Positions 17,266-26,556 of a DNA stretch of 64,000 bases are shown here, piece after piece. This DNA comes from Methanomicrobiaceae archaeon (GTDB lineage: Archaea; Halobacteriota; Methanomicrobia; Methanomicrobiales; Methanomicrobiaceae). The stretch covers positions 62,001 through 126,000 of the forward strand of contig JARVGI010000001.1 of the NCBI GenBank assembly GCA_029762625.1. Direction: 5' to 3'. The notes under the pieces are model-generated. The model searched no databases, was not told the origin of the DNA, and saw only the letters and a list, made by a program, of their open reading frames with translations. The position numbers and the translations under genes were made by a program. How positions within the stretch are numbered: the stretch's first letter is position 1; the number at the start of each line of letters is the position of its first letter.

Positions 17266-18251
17266 GCAAATACCTCCCGTACGATGCGTGCGAGCAGGGC
17301 GTCGATCTGCAGGAATTCGTTTCCTGCATGCCCGAGCAGGGCGTCGGTCTCGGCGAGAGCGACGGTGATGCGCTCGTCGTTGTACTCCCGCGTGGCGACC
17401 GTGCGCAGCTCCCGGATCACCTCGCGGCCGCTGAGCCCGTAGTCGACCATCAGGGACTGCACCAGCGCCGCCGCCTTCTCGAGCTGCTTCTCCCGGAGGG
17501 CGGCGAACGCCGCCGCGGAGACGGCGAGGGTCTCCGAGTCCGCGATATCCACCCCCCCGCCCCGCGTGGCGTGGAGCTGCAGGAGCATGATGGCCTTGCG
17601 CAGGTCGCCCTTCGCCGCGTGCTCGATCAGCTCGAGGTCGTCGGGAGTGACCCGGTCCCGCCCGACCCCCTCCTCACGCATGATGGCCTGCAGCCGGCCG
17701 TGGATCGCGTCGGCGGCGAGCGGTGCGAAAAAGAGGGGGAGGCAGCGGGAGGTGATGGCGGGGATGATGGCGCTCGGGTTCGTCGTGCAGAAGATGAACC
17801 GGCAGGTGGAGGAATACCGCTCCATGATCCTGCGCAGCGCCTGCTGGGCCTCGAAGGTGAGGCGGTCGGCGCTCTCGATCACCATCAGCTTGAAGTCGGC
17901 GTCGAGGGGGCGGATGGACGCGTACCACCGGATGATGTACTTGACGTTGTTGATCAGGGAGGCGTCCTTCTGGAAGATGTGGGAGAAGCGCTCGTCCTGT
18001 TCGAGGTAGGCCTTCCCCTGCGAAAAGAGGTCCTCGGCGGAGAGCACGGTGGTGTTCTCCTGCCAGGAGTCCCCGTAGAGTGCCCGCGCCATGCACTCGA
18101 TGCTCGCGCTCTTCCCCGTGCCGTGCGGCCCGAACACGATCATGTGGGGGACATTCTTCTGCGCGGCAAACGATGCCAGGTGGCGGACCACCGTCTCCTG
18201 GCCGACGATCGCATCGAAGGTCGTCGGGCGGTAGGTCTCAATCCAGAGCAC
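17262..18251 (-). CDS. second replication factor C small subunit
   Basis: A 329-residue AAA+ clamp-loader subunit that helps load PCNA. It has FGPHGTGKSAS at about 40-50, the SRC arginine-finger motif (TSRCLPL) and the C-terminal collar domain. The Walker B is IESAD instead of the LDEAD of the canonical small subunit at 26557, so ATP hydrolysis may be weakened and the subunit may have a mainly structural or sensing role. I chose GTG at 18251 (LWIETYRP follows, as usual) because GGAGAGG lies eight bases before it; ATG at 18275 is possible. Both starts overlap the phosphopantothenate synthetase gene. Confidence 0.85.
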   Translation of the reverse strand: MLWIETYRPTTFDAIVGQETVVRHLASFAAQKNVPHMIVFGPHGTGKSASIECMARALYGDSWQENTTVLSAEDLFSQGKAYLEQDERFSHIFQKDASLINNVKYIIRWYASIRPLDADFKLMVIESADRLTFEAQQALRRIMERYSSTCRFIFCTTNPSAIIPAITSRCLPLFFAPLAADAIHGRLQAIMREEGVGRDRVTPDDLELIEHAAKGDLRKAIMLLQLHATRGGGVDIADSETLAVSAAAFAALREKQLEKAAALVQSLMVDYGLSGREVIRELRTVATREYNDERITVALAETDALLGHAGNEFLQIDALLARIVREVFA

Positions 18252-18969
18252 GGCTGATCCTCTCCTGTATGGCATCGAGCGCCTCCCGCAGGAGGCGCCG
18301 GTTGTCGTGGCCCGCGATCAGCGCCCCCGCCCGGCCGTCGTCCATGGCGGCGCACGCCGCGGTGATGGCGGGGAGTGCCCGGGTGAGCTCGTCGACGACG
18401 GTCAGCGTCGCCGCCCGGGCGGTCCGGGAGAGGGGGTTGAGGTCGATGGCGATCACGGTCTTTCCCATCCCCACCAGCGCCTCGCAGCGGTCGCCGTCCT
18501 CGAGGGGCACGAGCACCACGTCCGCCGCAAAAATGCCCTCCCGCAGGCAGAGGGCCCGGTCGTGGGAGAGGGGCAGCAGGCGCTCGGTCTCGCCGTGCAG
18601 CACCGCCGCCCCCGCCGCCTCCAGAAGGGCGGTGATCGTCTGCACCCGCTCCTCGGTGCGGTGGAAGAGGTTGACCTCCACCAGCGCCCCGCTCGCCCGC
18701 TGCAGGTCGGCGACCGATCCGGCGGCGAGGGCCGCGGTGTTGCCGTTGACCGAGATCACCGGCCGCGCCGCGCGCATGAGCATCGCCGCAGCCGTCTCTT
18801 CGGCGCGACGGGCGCTCGCGGTGGTGGCCTCCCCGAGCAGGTAGTCGAACGCCTCGCCCCTGCCGTGGGCGCCCAGCCCCTCGAGGGCCACGATCCCGGC
18901 GCGGGCGCAGTCGGCGAGGCGCTCCCGCGCCACGAGCGAGCGGTAGCGGGGGTGGTCCGCGGGGATCAT
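18238..18969 (-). CDS. 4-phosphopantoate-beta-alanine ligase (archaeal phosphopantothenate synthetase)
   Basis: Joins 4-phosphopantoate and beta-alanine with ATP in the archaeal route to CoA. The 243-residue protein starts MIPADHPRYRSLVARERL and has PVISVNGNTAAL and VIAIDLNPLSRTAR, which match the DUF137 family. The start shares an ATGA with the pantoate kinase gene, whose product makes its substrate, so order in the operon follows the pathway. Confidence 0.92.
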   Translation of the reverse strand: MIPADHPRYRSLVARERLADCARAGIVALEGLGAHGRGEAFDYLLGEATTASARRAEETAAAMLMRAARPVISVNGNTAALAAGSVADLQRASGALVEVNLFHRTEERVQTITALLEAAGAAVLHGETERLLPLSHDRALCLREGIFAADVVLVPLEDGDRCEALVGMGKTVIAIDLNPLSRTARAATLTVVDELTRALPAITAACAAMDDGRAGALIAGHDNRRLLREALDAIQERISRALD

Positions 18970-19829
18970 CCGCGCCCCCCTGCAAACCGGACGCCGTGCG
19001 TCGCGCATTCCATCACGTACACCTCCCCGAAGGGGGCGAGCGCCGCCTCGGCACGCTCCCCGAAGGCGAACACCCCCCTGCCCAGCATGGTCATGCTCGC
19101 CGGGACATCCTCCCGCTCGCAGGCCCGCAGCACCTCCTCGACCTCGTCCGTCACCAGCCCCGAGTCCCGCGCGAAGGCGCGGGAGAGGGCAAAGAAGTCC
19201 TCGATCCCGTCCGGGCACCGACCCGGGTACGCGGCGTCGACGGCGCGCATCCGCAATGCCGAGCCGATCACCGTCGAGGTCTCCAGCGGCCCGAAACTCA
19301 CCGCCGCGATCGGACCGCCGATATCGAGCACCCGCGCGACCGGCGCATCGATGCCGGCGCCGGTCCTGCAGGCGACGCCCCCGCCGCGGCAGGCGGCGAC
19401 GTCCCCGAGCCCGGTGCGGTGGACGATCTCCGCCTCGTGGGCCAGCAGGGCGACCTCGCGCTCGTCCAGGTGCAGGTCGTAGACGGCGTCGAGGGCGGTG
19501 AGGGTGGCGAGCAGCGCCGCCGCGCTCAGCCCGAACCCGGCGCTGATGGGCAGGCGGCACTCGGTGACCACCGATGCCGGGCACCCCAATCGCTCCATCA
19601 CGAAGGCCAGCGGCGCGGCGTCACAGAACCGTTCCATGACCGATCCGTCGGCATCGACCCTTCGCGCCTCGATCGCCGGGCGGTCCGCGGCCGTCACCGC
19701 GGCGCACACCCCCTCGTCGATCACGATGCCCGCCCCGATGCTGCCGGTCGACGAGAGCGTTTCGCCCTCCACCTGCCTGAAATACCCGGAAATATGGCCG
19801 GGGCAGAACGCTACTGCAGTTCTGACCAT
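18966..19829 (-). CDS. pantoate kinase (GHMP kinase family)
   Basis: Phosphorylates pantoate at the first committed archaeal step to CoA. The 287 residues show the GHMP loop LPISAGFGLSAAALLATL, an N-terminal substrate motif CPGHISGYF and HRTGLGDVAACRGGGVACRT in the second domain, matching archaeal PoK. It overlaps coaBC by 19 bases and phosphopantothenate synthetase by four. Confidence 0.92.
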   Translation of the reverse strand: MVRTAVAFCPGHISGYFRQVEGETLSSTGSIGAGIVIDEGVCAAVTAADRPAIEARRVDADGSVMERFCDAAPLAFVMERLGCPASVVTECRLPISAGFGLSAAALLATLTALDAVYDLHLDEREVALLAHEAEIVHRTGLGDVAACRGGGVACRTGAGIDAPVARVLDIGGPIAAVSFGPLETSTVIGSALRMRAVDAAYPGRCPDGIEDFFALSRAFARDSGLVTDEVEEVLRACEREDVPASMTMLGRGVFAFGERAEAALAPFGEVYVMECATHGVRFAGGRG

Positions 19830-20953
19830 ACTGCGGCTGCAACCTCCTCCTTTGTTCCCGTCACATCGCGGCGCCCCGATGCGGAGAGGAGCGCGAACGC
19901 CCCTGCATCCGCCCCCATCGCGTCGGGGGTGTTGACGACCACCAGCGCGGCGCCCGCGTCCAGCATCGATTGCGCTCTCGCCTCCTCGTCCCATCCCAGC
20001 TTGAAGGCGACGGTGCGCAGCCCCTCGCGCCCCGCCACCACATCGATGATCTTGGGGAGGGGGGCGAGCCGGAGCGTGACCGCCTGCCCGCTCGGGATCT
20101 TGCCCTCGGAGCGCTCCGGGGCGAAGTCCGAGATCGCCGCGGCGCTGAGGTAGAAATCGAAGTGCTCCGCATCGAGGAGCCCCATGACCGCCTCCCGCAT
20201 CTCCGCCGCCGTCCGGGCGGCAACATTGCGGACGCAGGGGATGGACCCCGCGTGCACCACCGTGACCTCGGCGCCGAGCCGGAACGCCTGCAGGGCCAGT
20301 TCCCGGCCCATCATCCCCGTCGACCGGGTGGTCAGCACGCGGACGTCGTCCACCGGCTCCCGGCACGCCCCGCTGGTGACCAGCACCCGTCTGCTTGCGA
20401 GCGGCATGCCCGAGGCCGCCCGCTCCACGTGGAGCACGATCTCCTCGATTGCGGCGATCTTCGCCTTCTGCTCCTCGATCCGGGGGTCGATGACCGTGAC
20501 GCCCCACCGCCGGAGCGTCTCGATGCACGACGCAACGCCGGGGTGCCGGAACATCGAGTGGTGCATCGCCGGGACGACGATCACCGGCATGCCCCGCCCG
20601 AGAGCCGTGGTGGCGAAGGTGGTGACCGGGGTGTCGTCGATGCCGTGCGCCATCTTGCAGAGGGTGTTGGCCGTGCAGGGGGCGATGAGCAGGACGTCGC
20701 CCTCGCCGTCGATCCCGCACAGGGCGACGTGCTCCACCATCCCCGTGCACCGGGTGATGGCAGGGCGTCCCGTGGCGTAGGCGACCGCATCGGGGTGCAG
20801 TATCCCCGCGGCAGCGGTGCTCATGACGCCCTGCACCGCCGCCCCCCGCCGCCGCAGGGCGTGGGCGAGTTTGACGGTCTCGACGGCGGCGATGCTCCCG
20901 GTGATGCCGAGCACCACGGTGGTTCCCCTGAGCGGTCCTGCTGGTTCTGTCAC
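19811..20953 (-). CDS. coaBC: bifunctional phosphopantothenoylcysteine synthetase/decarboxylase CoaBC
   Basis: Adds cysteine to phosphopantothenate and decarboxylates the product. Residues 1-180 are the flavin-dependent CoaC domain (VLGITGSIAA, the catalytic His in GMVEHVAL, and APCTANTLCKMAHGI/PAMHHSMF); from about 190 follows the CoaB synthetase domain (RVLVTSGACREPVDDVRVLT, FDFYLSAAAISDFAPE, KIPS). The GTG start at 20953 makes a GTGA overlap with the gene upstream and is the only start that gives a proper N-terminus. With the next two genes this completes pantoate to phosphopantetheine. Confidence 0.94.
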   Translation of the reverse strand: MTEPAGPLRGTTVVLGITGSIAAVETVKLAHALRRRGAAVQGVMSTAAAGILHPDAVAYATGRPAITRCTGMVEHVALCGIDGEGDVLLIAPCTANTLCKMAHGIDDTPVTTFATTALGRGMPVIVVPAMHHSMFRHPGVASCIETLRRWGVTVIDPRIEEQKAKIAAIEEIVLHVERAASGMPLASRRVLVTSGACREPVDDVRVLTTRSTGMMGRELALQAFRLGAEVTVVHAGSIPCVRNVAARTAAEMREAVMGLLDAEHFDFYLSAAAISDFAPERSEGKIPSGQAVTLRLAPLPKIIDVVAGREGLRTVAFKLGWDEEARAQSMLDAGAALVVVNTPDAMGADAGAFALLSASGRRDVTGTKEEVAAAVWSELQ

Positions 20954-21828
20954 GAGAGGATCACGTCCTGCACCATGTGCCACCGGCGCGGCGCATATTT
21001 CTTGATCGTATATGCGCGAATATCCCATGAATACCCCGCATTCTCGATAAGGGTTTGGATACGATCGCCCGCCGGCCCGATGCTGTGCACGTGGAGCACG
21101 GTCCCGGGTTCGGCGTGGGCGATTGCGTCTTCCAGCATCCCCGGCGCGTCGAAATGGCCCATGATGATACGGTCGTAGGGCCCGTCGAGGAGGTCGCGGC
21201 AATCGCCGCATTCGGCTCGCACCCGCTCCGCAAGGCCGTTTTCCCGGACGTTTTCCTCGAGATAGCCGAAGGCCGCGGGGTTCAGCTCCATCGCGTGCAC
21301 CCGGGCCCCGGCGCGGGCCGCGGGCAGGGTGAAATAGCCGATACCCGCGAACATATCCGCCACGCGCTCGGAAGGCCGGACCAGCGTCGCGATGCGCATC
21401 TTCTCCTCGCGGTTGCCCTGCGCAAACATCACCGTTGCCGGGTCGAGCCGGTAGCGGATCCCCGCCTCGCGGTGGACGACCTCCCCGCACTCGCCCCAGA
21501 GCAGACGGGTGCGCGGGGTGCGGAGCGCCCCCTCGAACCCCTCGACCAGCAGCACGCCCCGGGGCCGCCGCCACGCAACGAGCGCCTCCAGCTCCGCCGC
21601 GGACGGGGCGCCGCCGTGGACGAGGGCGATATCCCCGACCATCTGGTAGCCCCGGCCCCGGTAGGGCCTGCGTTCGGGGAGGTCGGCGTCCGCGGCGAAT
21701 CCCTCCCTGACGGGGACATGACATACATCACCCTCGACATAGGGCCGCCGCGCCCGGTCGGCCCACGCCTCTTCGAGCGCCGCTTCCAGCATATCGAGAG
21801 GGACGGAGCGCGTGCGCACGGCAATCAC
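20950..21828 (-). CDS. Trm5/Taw2-family tRNA modification enzyme, probably Taw2 (wybutosine pathway)
   Basis: A 292-residue SAM-dependent enzyme of the Trm5/Taw2 family. It has RGYQMVGDIALVHG, FAQGNREEKMRIA, the SAM loop VADMFAGIGYFTLPAA, AMELNP and DRIIMGHFDA. Trm5 methyltransferases normally show NLP after the fourth strand; the MGH here fits the aminocarboxypropyl transferase Taw2 that modifies 4-demethylwyosine in tRNA-Phe. The GTG at 21828 gives a GTGA overlap with the NMD3 gene. The Taw2 rather than Trm5 assignment is an inference. Confidence 0.8.
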   Translation of the reverse strand: MIAVRTRSVPLDMLEAALEEAWADRARRPYVEGDVCHVPVREGFAADADLPERRPYRGRGYQMVGDIALVHGGAPSAAELEALVAWRRPRGVLLVEGFEGALRTPRTRLLWGECGEVVHREAGIRYRLDPATVMFAQGNREEKMRIATLVRPSERVADMFAGIGYFTLPAARAGARVHAMELNPAAFGYLEENVRENGLAERVRAECGDCRDLLDGPYDRIIMGHFDAPGMLEDAIAHAEPGTVLHVHSIGPAGDRIQTLIENAGYSWDIRAYTIKKYAPRRWHMVQDVILS

Positions 21829-22862
21829 CCGACCGGCACCAGGCGGTCGCGCTCGGCGTCCTTGAGCACCCTGACGTACGAGCCCTCGGCGAGGTGCAGC
21901 CACGGATAGGCGGCGACCTCGCGGGTGGAGAAGGTCTCCGGGTCGAGGATGCCGGCGACCGGGCCGTCGATGTAGGCGCAGAGGCAGTTCGCGGCGTCCC
22001 TGACGTTGCCGATGGGTCGGTTGCCGCAGTCCTCCCTGACCGTCCGCATCGTCCCGTCCTTGAGGTCGAAGATCCGCATCTGGTTCTTCTCCATATCCCG
22101 GATCTCGCAGTAGCGCTTGCCCATCAGGACGACATCGCCCTTCTGGTAGCAGGGCAGGCGGATGGCGTAGGTGACGCGGTAGAGCTTCCTGCCGTCCCGC
22201 TCCCCCACCAGCTTGGGGTGGGTGGAGTACTTCCCGCCCAGCTCCTGCACGATCCCGCGGGACACGAGATCGGCGAGGTGCTGGCTTCCCACGAAGATAT
22301 CGAGACCGTCCCGGTGCTCGTCCACCTTCAAAACGAACGCGAAGCGGTCCCCCGACGCCTGCAGCTCCGCCTCCGACGCTTCCGCAATGCCTGCGGCCTT
22401 TTCCAGTTCATAGATATCGGGCTTCCGATCCGCCGCCCGCACCTGCAGGACGGCCTCGTAGTAGCCCCCGCTGTACCTGCTACAGCGGTCGCACTGCTCC
22501 TTCTTCCAGGCGATCTCGACCCTGCAGGTATCCTCCACCGAAAGCCCGTAGAGCGTGCCCCGGACGGAGACCGCCGCCACGGTGCGGTTGGGGCTCGGCT
22601 CGCGGGTCTCGATGGCGATGGCGAGATCGGTGACGTCCTCGTGAACGTGGACGGCGCTCATGGCGAGCGCCGCCGAGAGGTCGGCGGGGTCCTGCTCGAC
22701 ATCGGTCCACGCCCCCGCCTGTTTGACGGAGCCGCAGCTCGGGCAGACCACCTGCGTGACCCGCGACTCGCAGACAAGCCATTCCGTCGCATCCACCATG
22801 CACCGGGGGCAGAGCCCCTCCTCGGAGGGTGCACCGCATTTCGGGCAGAAACTCTCTCTCAT
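21825..22862 (-). CDS. NMD3-family protein
   Basis: A 345-residue relative of eukaryotic NMD3, which binds the large ribosomal subunit. Four pairs of cysteines are visible: FCPKCG and LCPRC at the N-terminus, VVCPSCG, and QCDRCSRYSGGYYEA, as in archaeal NMD3. The ATG at 22862 starts directly before the first zinc motif; ten further upstream residues are open but not typical. The next gene upstream is DUF424, a common neighbour. Confidence 0.88.
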   Translation of the reverse strand: MRESFCPKCGAPSEEGLCPRCMVDATEWLVCESRVTQVVCPSCGSVKQAGAWTDVEQDPADLSAALAMSAVHVHEDVTDLAIAIETREPSPNRTVAAVSVRGTLYGLSVEDTCRVEIAWKKEQCDRCSRYSGGYYEAVLQVRAADRKPDIYELEKAAGIAEASEAELQASGDRFAFVLKVDEHRDGLDIFVGSQHLADLVSRGIVQELGGKYSTHPKLVGERDGRKLYRVTYAIRLPCYQKGDVVLMGKRYCEIRDMEKNQMRIFDLKDGTMRTVREDCGNRPIGNVRDAANCLCAYIDGPVAGILDPETFSTREVAAYPWLHLAEGSYVRVLKDAERDRLVPVG

Positions 22863-22869
22863 ACAAACT

Positions 22870-23163
22870 CTAGATCCGGAAAATCTGTGCATGGGGTACG
22901 TCGCCGATCATGATACAGGCATCGCAGGCCACCAGCCCCATATCGACGGCGATTGCGATGGTCCGTGCACCGATGAGATTGGCGTTTTCTGCGTGGTGCA
23001 GCGCGTCCCGCACCTCCTCCTCCGTGGCGGGGGTGGAGCCGTAGAACTTCTCCGAGATGCATACCTCGAGGTCGCCCTCCGCGAGCGTCGTGTTGAGCAG
23101 CTCGCGGTCGCAGACTGCCACCACCTCGCCCGTGCCGGGGGCACGGTGAATCTTCAAAAACAT
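22870..23163 (-). CDS. DUF424-family protein
   Basis: A 97-residue protein of the archaeal DUF424 family (MFLKIHR, VAVCDRELLNTTLAEGDLEVCISEKFYG, ANLIGARTIAIA), found beside NMD3 and translation genes. Its function is not known to me; a role in translation is suggested only by context. Seven bases separate it from the NMD3 gene. Confidence 0.85.
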   Translation of the reverse strand: MFLKIHRAPGTGEVVAVCDRELLNTTLAEGDLEVCISEKFYGSTPATEEEVRDALHHAENANLIGARTIAIAVDMGLVACDACIMIGDVPHAQIFRI

Positions 23164-23211
23164 TGTACCAGTATGCGACCTGCCTGATAAAAAAAGTGAA
23201 CCCGGAGGCAG

Positions 23212-24039
23212 TCAGAGCGAAATATCGACCCCGTAGACGCGGGAGGGGGTTTCGGCGTGGATGCGGAACACATCGTCTTCGGAGAGCTCGCCCGCCTCGA
23301 AGAGCCTGCGGGTGAACCGGGGCACCGATTTGGGGCCGATGACCGCGCCGGGGCGGCTGCTCTCGTCCATATAGTCGCTCTCCATCGTAAAGGCGCGCAT
23401 CTCCCGCGCGAGGGCGGGGATGGCCTCGTGCTTCGCGATGAGCGAGGGGACGAGCGGCGTGTCCGGCGTGGCGAAGTGCTTGACCACCCGGCCGCGATCG
23501 ATCCCCGCGGCGTCGGCCATCTCCGCCACATCGGCGCAGGGCCCGCTCTCGGCGTGGATCTGGACCGCACACCCTGTCTCGGCCCCCAGCACCAGCGCGT
23601 GGGCGAGCACCCCGTTCGAGGCCTCCCAGATCGCGTCGTCCACCGGGTAGTGTGGCCTGCCGCTCTTGATGGCGACGGCACGCCCCTCCGCCACATACCC
23701 CGCGGCGAGAGCGAGGGCGCCTCGCATCAGCCCGGATGCGGCCGCAAGCCCCAGCCGCGCCGAAAGCCGGGTAATCTCGGCCGGGTGCACCCCGAGGATG
23801 ACGAAGACGGAAAGGCCCGCCGCGCGCACCTGCTCGGCGATGGCGATCGTCCGGTCGAACACCTGCCGGAAATCTCCGGCCTGCGAGGGCTCGACCCCGC
23901 ACGACCACGAGGGCTTGGTCACCAGAAAGAGGTGGGTGCCGCCTGCACGCCGGAACTCCTTCGCCGCCTCGATCCCCCTCCCGTTGACCGGGTCGATATG
24001 GATATGGTCGTCGGTGATGGGGCTTTCAGGAAGGGTCAT
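23212..24039 (-). CDS. TatD-related metal-dependent hydrolase
   Basis: A 275-residue amidohydrolase-fold protein. DDHIHID near the N-terminus supplies the HxH metal ligands, GVHPAEI and VQIHAESG the next ones, VVKHFATP another histidine, and TMESDYMD the late Asp, the order seen in the archaeal TatD-related COG1831 group. TatD proteins are nucleases or small hydrolases; the substrate here is unknown. It overlaps the mptD gene by 14 bases. Confidence 0.82.
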   Translation of the reverse strand: MTLPESPITDDHIHIDPVNGRGIEAAKEFRRAGGTHLFLVTKPSWSCGVEPSQAGDFRQVFDRTIAIAEQVRAAGLSVFVILGVHPAEITRLSARLGLAAASGLMRGALALAAGYVAEGRAVAIKSGRPHYPVDDAIWEASNGVLAHALVLGAETGCAVQIHAESGPCADVAEMADAAGIDRGRVVKHFATPDTPLVPSLIAKHEAIPALAREMRAFTMESDYMDESSRPGAVIGPKSVPRFTRRLFEAGELSEDDVFRIHAETPSRVYGVDISL

Positions 24040-24364
24040 CGCACTCGAGGATACGCATCATCGGGTAGTCGCCGTCCAGTTTCAACGCCGCCCGGCAGGT
24101 GGCTTCCTGCACCTTCGTCACGATCTCCACATTGAACATCCGGCCGGCAAGCTCGCTGTACCCGAAGGTATTGGGGATCATCTGGTCGACATCGATCCGC
24201 ACCACCACCTCCTCCACGAAGGGCTGGAGCGCGACCGCCTTTGCAATTGCTGTTTCCACGAACGGGGCGGTGCGGGGGGATATCGGGGTGCCCACCCACT
24301 GGTGGTAGAGGGCGCCGAGCTTGATACCCGCCTCGAATGCCGCCTCGATGGCATCCCTGCTCAT
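24026..24364 (-). CDS. mptD: archaeal dihydroneopterin aldolase MptD (DUF372)
   Basis: Converts 7,8-dihydroneopterin to 6-hydroxymethyl-dihydropterin on the way to tetrahydromethanopterin. The 112-residue protein opens with AFEAGIKLGALYHQWVGTPI and has RIDVDQMIPNTFGYSELAGR, the patterns of the MptD family, which is unrelated to bacterial FolB. Length is normal. It lies 47 bases after mcm and overlaps the TatD-like gene. Confidence 0.9.
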   Translation of the reverse strand: MSRDAIEAAFEAGIKLGALYHQWVGTPISPRTAPFVETAIAKAVALQPFVEEVVVRIDVDQMIPNTFGYSELAGRMFNVEIVTKVQEATCRAALKLDGDYPMMRILECDDPS

Positions 24365-24411
24365 GCACACCCGTTGGATGCGCGGGGGAATCAATGCACT
24401 GGTCGGCGCCG

Positions 24412-26538
24412 TCAGCGGACGAGCAGCTTGATCAGCCCGCGGCGGGGCTCGAAGGCGATCCCCTCCCGCAGGAGATCGTCGATCCGCTTCTTCACGTCGT
24501 CGCGGGCATGGCCCTCGTTGACCAGCGCCTCCATGACGTTCTCCACCTGTGCGGTGCCGCTCTCGTCGCCCACCTCGCGGATCACCTCCTTGATGGCCCG
24601 GATCAGATCCCTGCTGCGCTTGGTGGTGCCCGAGACCCACTTGTCGATATCGAAGCTCCCCGTCTCGGCGTCGTAGGCGACCTGCCGGAGGCAGGTATCC
24701 ACGATGCGGATCACCCGCTCGGCGTCGCTCTGCTCGATGGTCTTCGCAAGGCGGATGCGGGCGCTCCCCTCGGCGAGGCGGACGAGCGCCTCCAGCTGGC
24801 GGGCGGTGACCGGCACGGGCTTGTTGGAGTCGGCGAGGTTGCGCAGGTTGAGGTAGTACTCGATGAGCGTCTCCTTGGCCTCGTCGGAGAGCATGGGGAA
24901 GCTGTTGCGCTTGGCGTAGGCGATGTACTTGCGGAAGAGCTTCGGTTCGATCTTCGGCTGGACCGGGCTGAGCTCCCGCTGGATATACTCGTCGTCGACG
25001 CCCTCGATGGGGTGCTTCCTGTGGTGCTGGATGAGCTCGCCCACGCGGTGCGACTTCAGGATATGCTCGCCGATAGCCCGGTCAAGCGTCTGGTCCGGCT
25101 TGTCGGTGAGAATGAAGACGAGGTCGAAGCGTGAGAGCAGCGACGGCGGCATGTTGATCTGCTCGGCGATGGGGGCGTACTCGTCGAACCTGCCAAGTTT
25201 CGGGTTGGCGGCGCCGAGGAGGGCGCAGCGGGACCGGAGGGTCGCCGTGATCCCGGCCTTGGCGACGGAGATGGACTGCTGCTCCATCGCCTCGTGGAGG
25301 GCGCTGCGGTCCTCCTTGGCCATCTTGTCCATCTCGTCCACCGCGGCGATGCCCATGTCGGCGAGCACCAGCGCCCCCGCCTCGAGCGTCCACCGGCCGT
25401 CGCCGAACTCGTCCTTGACCGCCGTGGCCGTCAGCCCCGCGGAGGTGGAGGACTTCCCGCTCGTGTAGATCCCGCGGGGGGAGAGCTTGATCACGTACCG
25501 CAGGATCTGGCTCTTGGCGATACCGGGGTCACCCACCAGCAGCATGTGGATGTCGCCCCTGAGATGGCTGCCGTCCGGCATCTCCTTCGGGATGCCGCCG
25601 AAGAGCATGAGGGCGATCGCCTCTTTCACGTCGTCGTTGCCGTAGATGGTCGGGGCGATGGAGTGGCAGATCTTGTAGTAGAGCTCGGGGTCGCCCGCGA
25701 GCTCGAGGATGGATTTCTCCTCCTCCTCGTCGATGGAGACCTCCTCGAACTCCTTCTCCGCGATCTCGATGGAGTTGCACTCGAGGTAGATGTCGAAGAG
25801 CGTGCTCTTGTTCCCCTGGTTGACCCGCTGGATGGAGCGCAGGATGCCGTTGACCACCACGCGGTCGCCCGGCGCCACCATCCCGGTGAGGTCGTCGGTC
25901 ACGTCCACGTCGAGCGTCTGGGGCTGCTCCCCGCCCCGCAGCCCTTCCGGGGACTCCTGGATGCGCAGCTTCTGCGTGTCGACGAAGGTGGAGAGCTTGG
26001 GTACCAGCTCCATCTTCGTCTGGCGCTCGCACTGGGTGCAGGGCCGGTAGGGCTCCTGGAACTTCCCGTAGTGCTGCGCGTAGGTGGGGGTGAGCGTCCC
26101 GCACTGGAGGCACCGGAACACGGCGCTGGTCAGGCGGGGGCGCACCTCGGTGGTCTTTCTCAGGATGCCCTCCACGGTGACGAAGGAATTGATATGGTGC
26201 GCCCGGATATCCCGTGCGGCGATCTTTTTCGGGAGGTTGTTGAAGCGGATATTGATCGTTTCCGCCTTCTCCTCCTCGTCCTTGGTGAAGATCAGGTTGT
26301 TCTGCTTGATGGCTTCCTTTATGTCGTCGATGGTCTTTCCGGGCGTCCTGAGCAGTTCGTCGGCGAGGGCGAGCCCCTGTTTGCCCCACTTCTCCAGCTG
26401 CTTGTAGTCGATATAGAGCGAACGCTTGTGGGGGTATTCGCGGGCGATCTCGCCCATCTGCTTGCGGGAAAACTTTTTGAGGAACTTCACCCAGTCCCCC
26501 ACGCGGTCGGTTATCTCGACGTCTGCTGCCTCTGCCAC
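24412..26538 (-). CDS. mcm: replicative DNA helicase MCM
   Basis: The 3'-5' hexameric replicative helicase. The 708 residues comprise the N-terminal domain, a zinc site with Cys143, Cys146, Cys167 and Cys170, the AAA+ core with Walker A GDPGIAKSQ (336-344), Walker B AAVDEMDK (398-405) and SRFD (469-472), and a C-terminal winged helix. No intein is present. The start is the GTG at 26538, with GGTGA seven bases before it; an ATG nearby is out of frame. It is 18 bases after rfcS, so helicase and clamp loader are co-transcribed. Confidence 0.96.
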   Translation of the reverse strand: MAEAADVEITDRVGDWVKFLKKFSRKQMGEIAREYPHKRSLYIDYKQLEKWGKQGLALADELLRTPGKTIDDIKEAIKQNNLIFTKDEEEKAETINIRFNNLPKKIAARDIRAHHINSFVTVEGILRKTTEVRPRLTSAVFRCLQCGTLTPTYAQHYGKFQEPYRPCTQCERQTKMELVPKLSTFVDTQKLRIQESPEGLRGGEQPQTLDVDVTDDLTGMVAPGDRVVVNGILRSIQRVNQGNKSTLFDIYLECNSIEIAEKEFEEVSIDEEEEKSILELAGDPELYYKICHSIAPTIYGNDDVKEAIALMLFGGIPKEMPDGSHLRGDIHMLLVGDPGIAKSQILRYVIKLSPRGIYTSGKSSTSAGLTATAVKDEFGDGRWTLEAGALVLADMGIAAVDEMDKMAKEDRSALHEAMEQQSISVAKAGITATLRSRCALLGAANPKLGRFDEYAPIAEQINMPPSLLSRFDLVFILTDKPDQTLDRAIGEHILKSHRVGELIQHHRKHPIEGVDDEYIQRELSPVQPKIEPKLFRKYIAYAKRNSFPMLSDEAKETLIEYYLNLRNLADSNKPVPVTARQLEALVRLAEGSARIRLAKTIEQSDAERVIRIVDTCLRQVAYDAETGSFDIDKWVSGTTKRSRDLIRAIKEVIREVGDESGTAQVENVMEALVNEGHARDDVKKRIDDLLREGIAFEPRRGLIKLLVR

Positions 26539-26556
26539 GCGTTCTTCACCATTGAT

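Noticed and set aside
20950-21828. Assignment as the tRNA m1G37 methyltransferase Trm5
   Set aside because: The motif after the fourth strand is MGH rather than NLP, which fits Taw2 better; the two families are close, so the call stays tentative.
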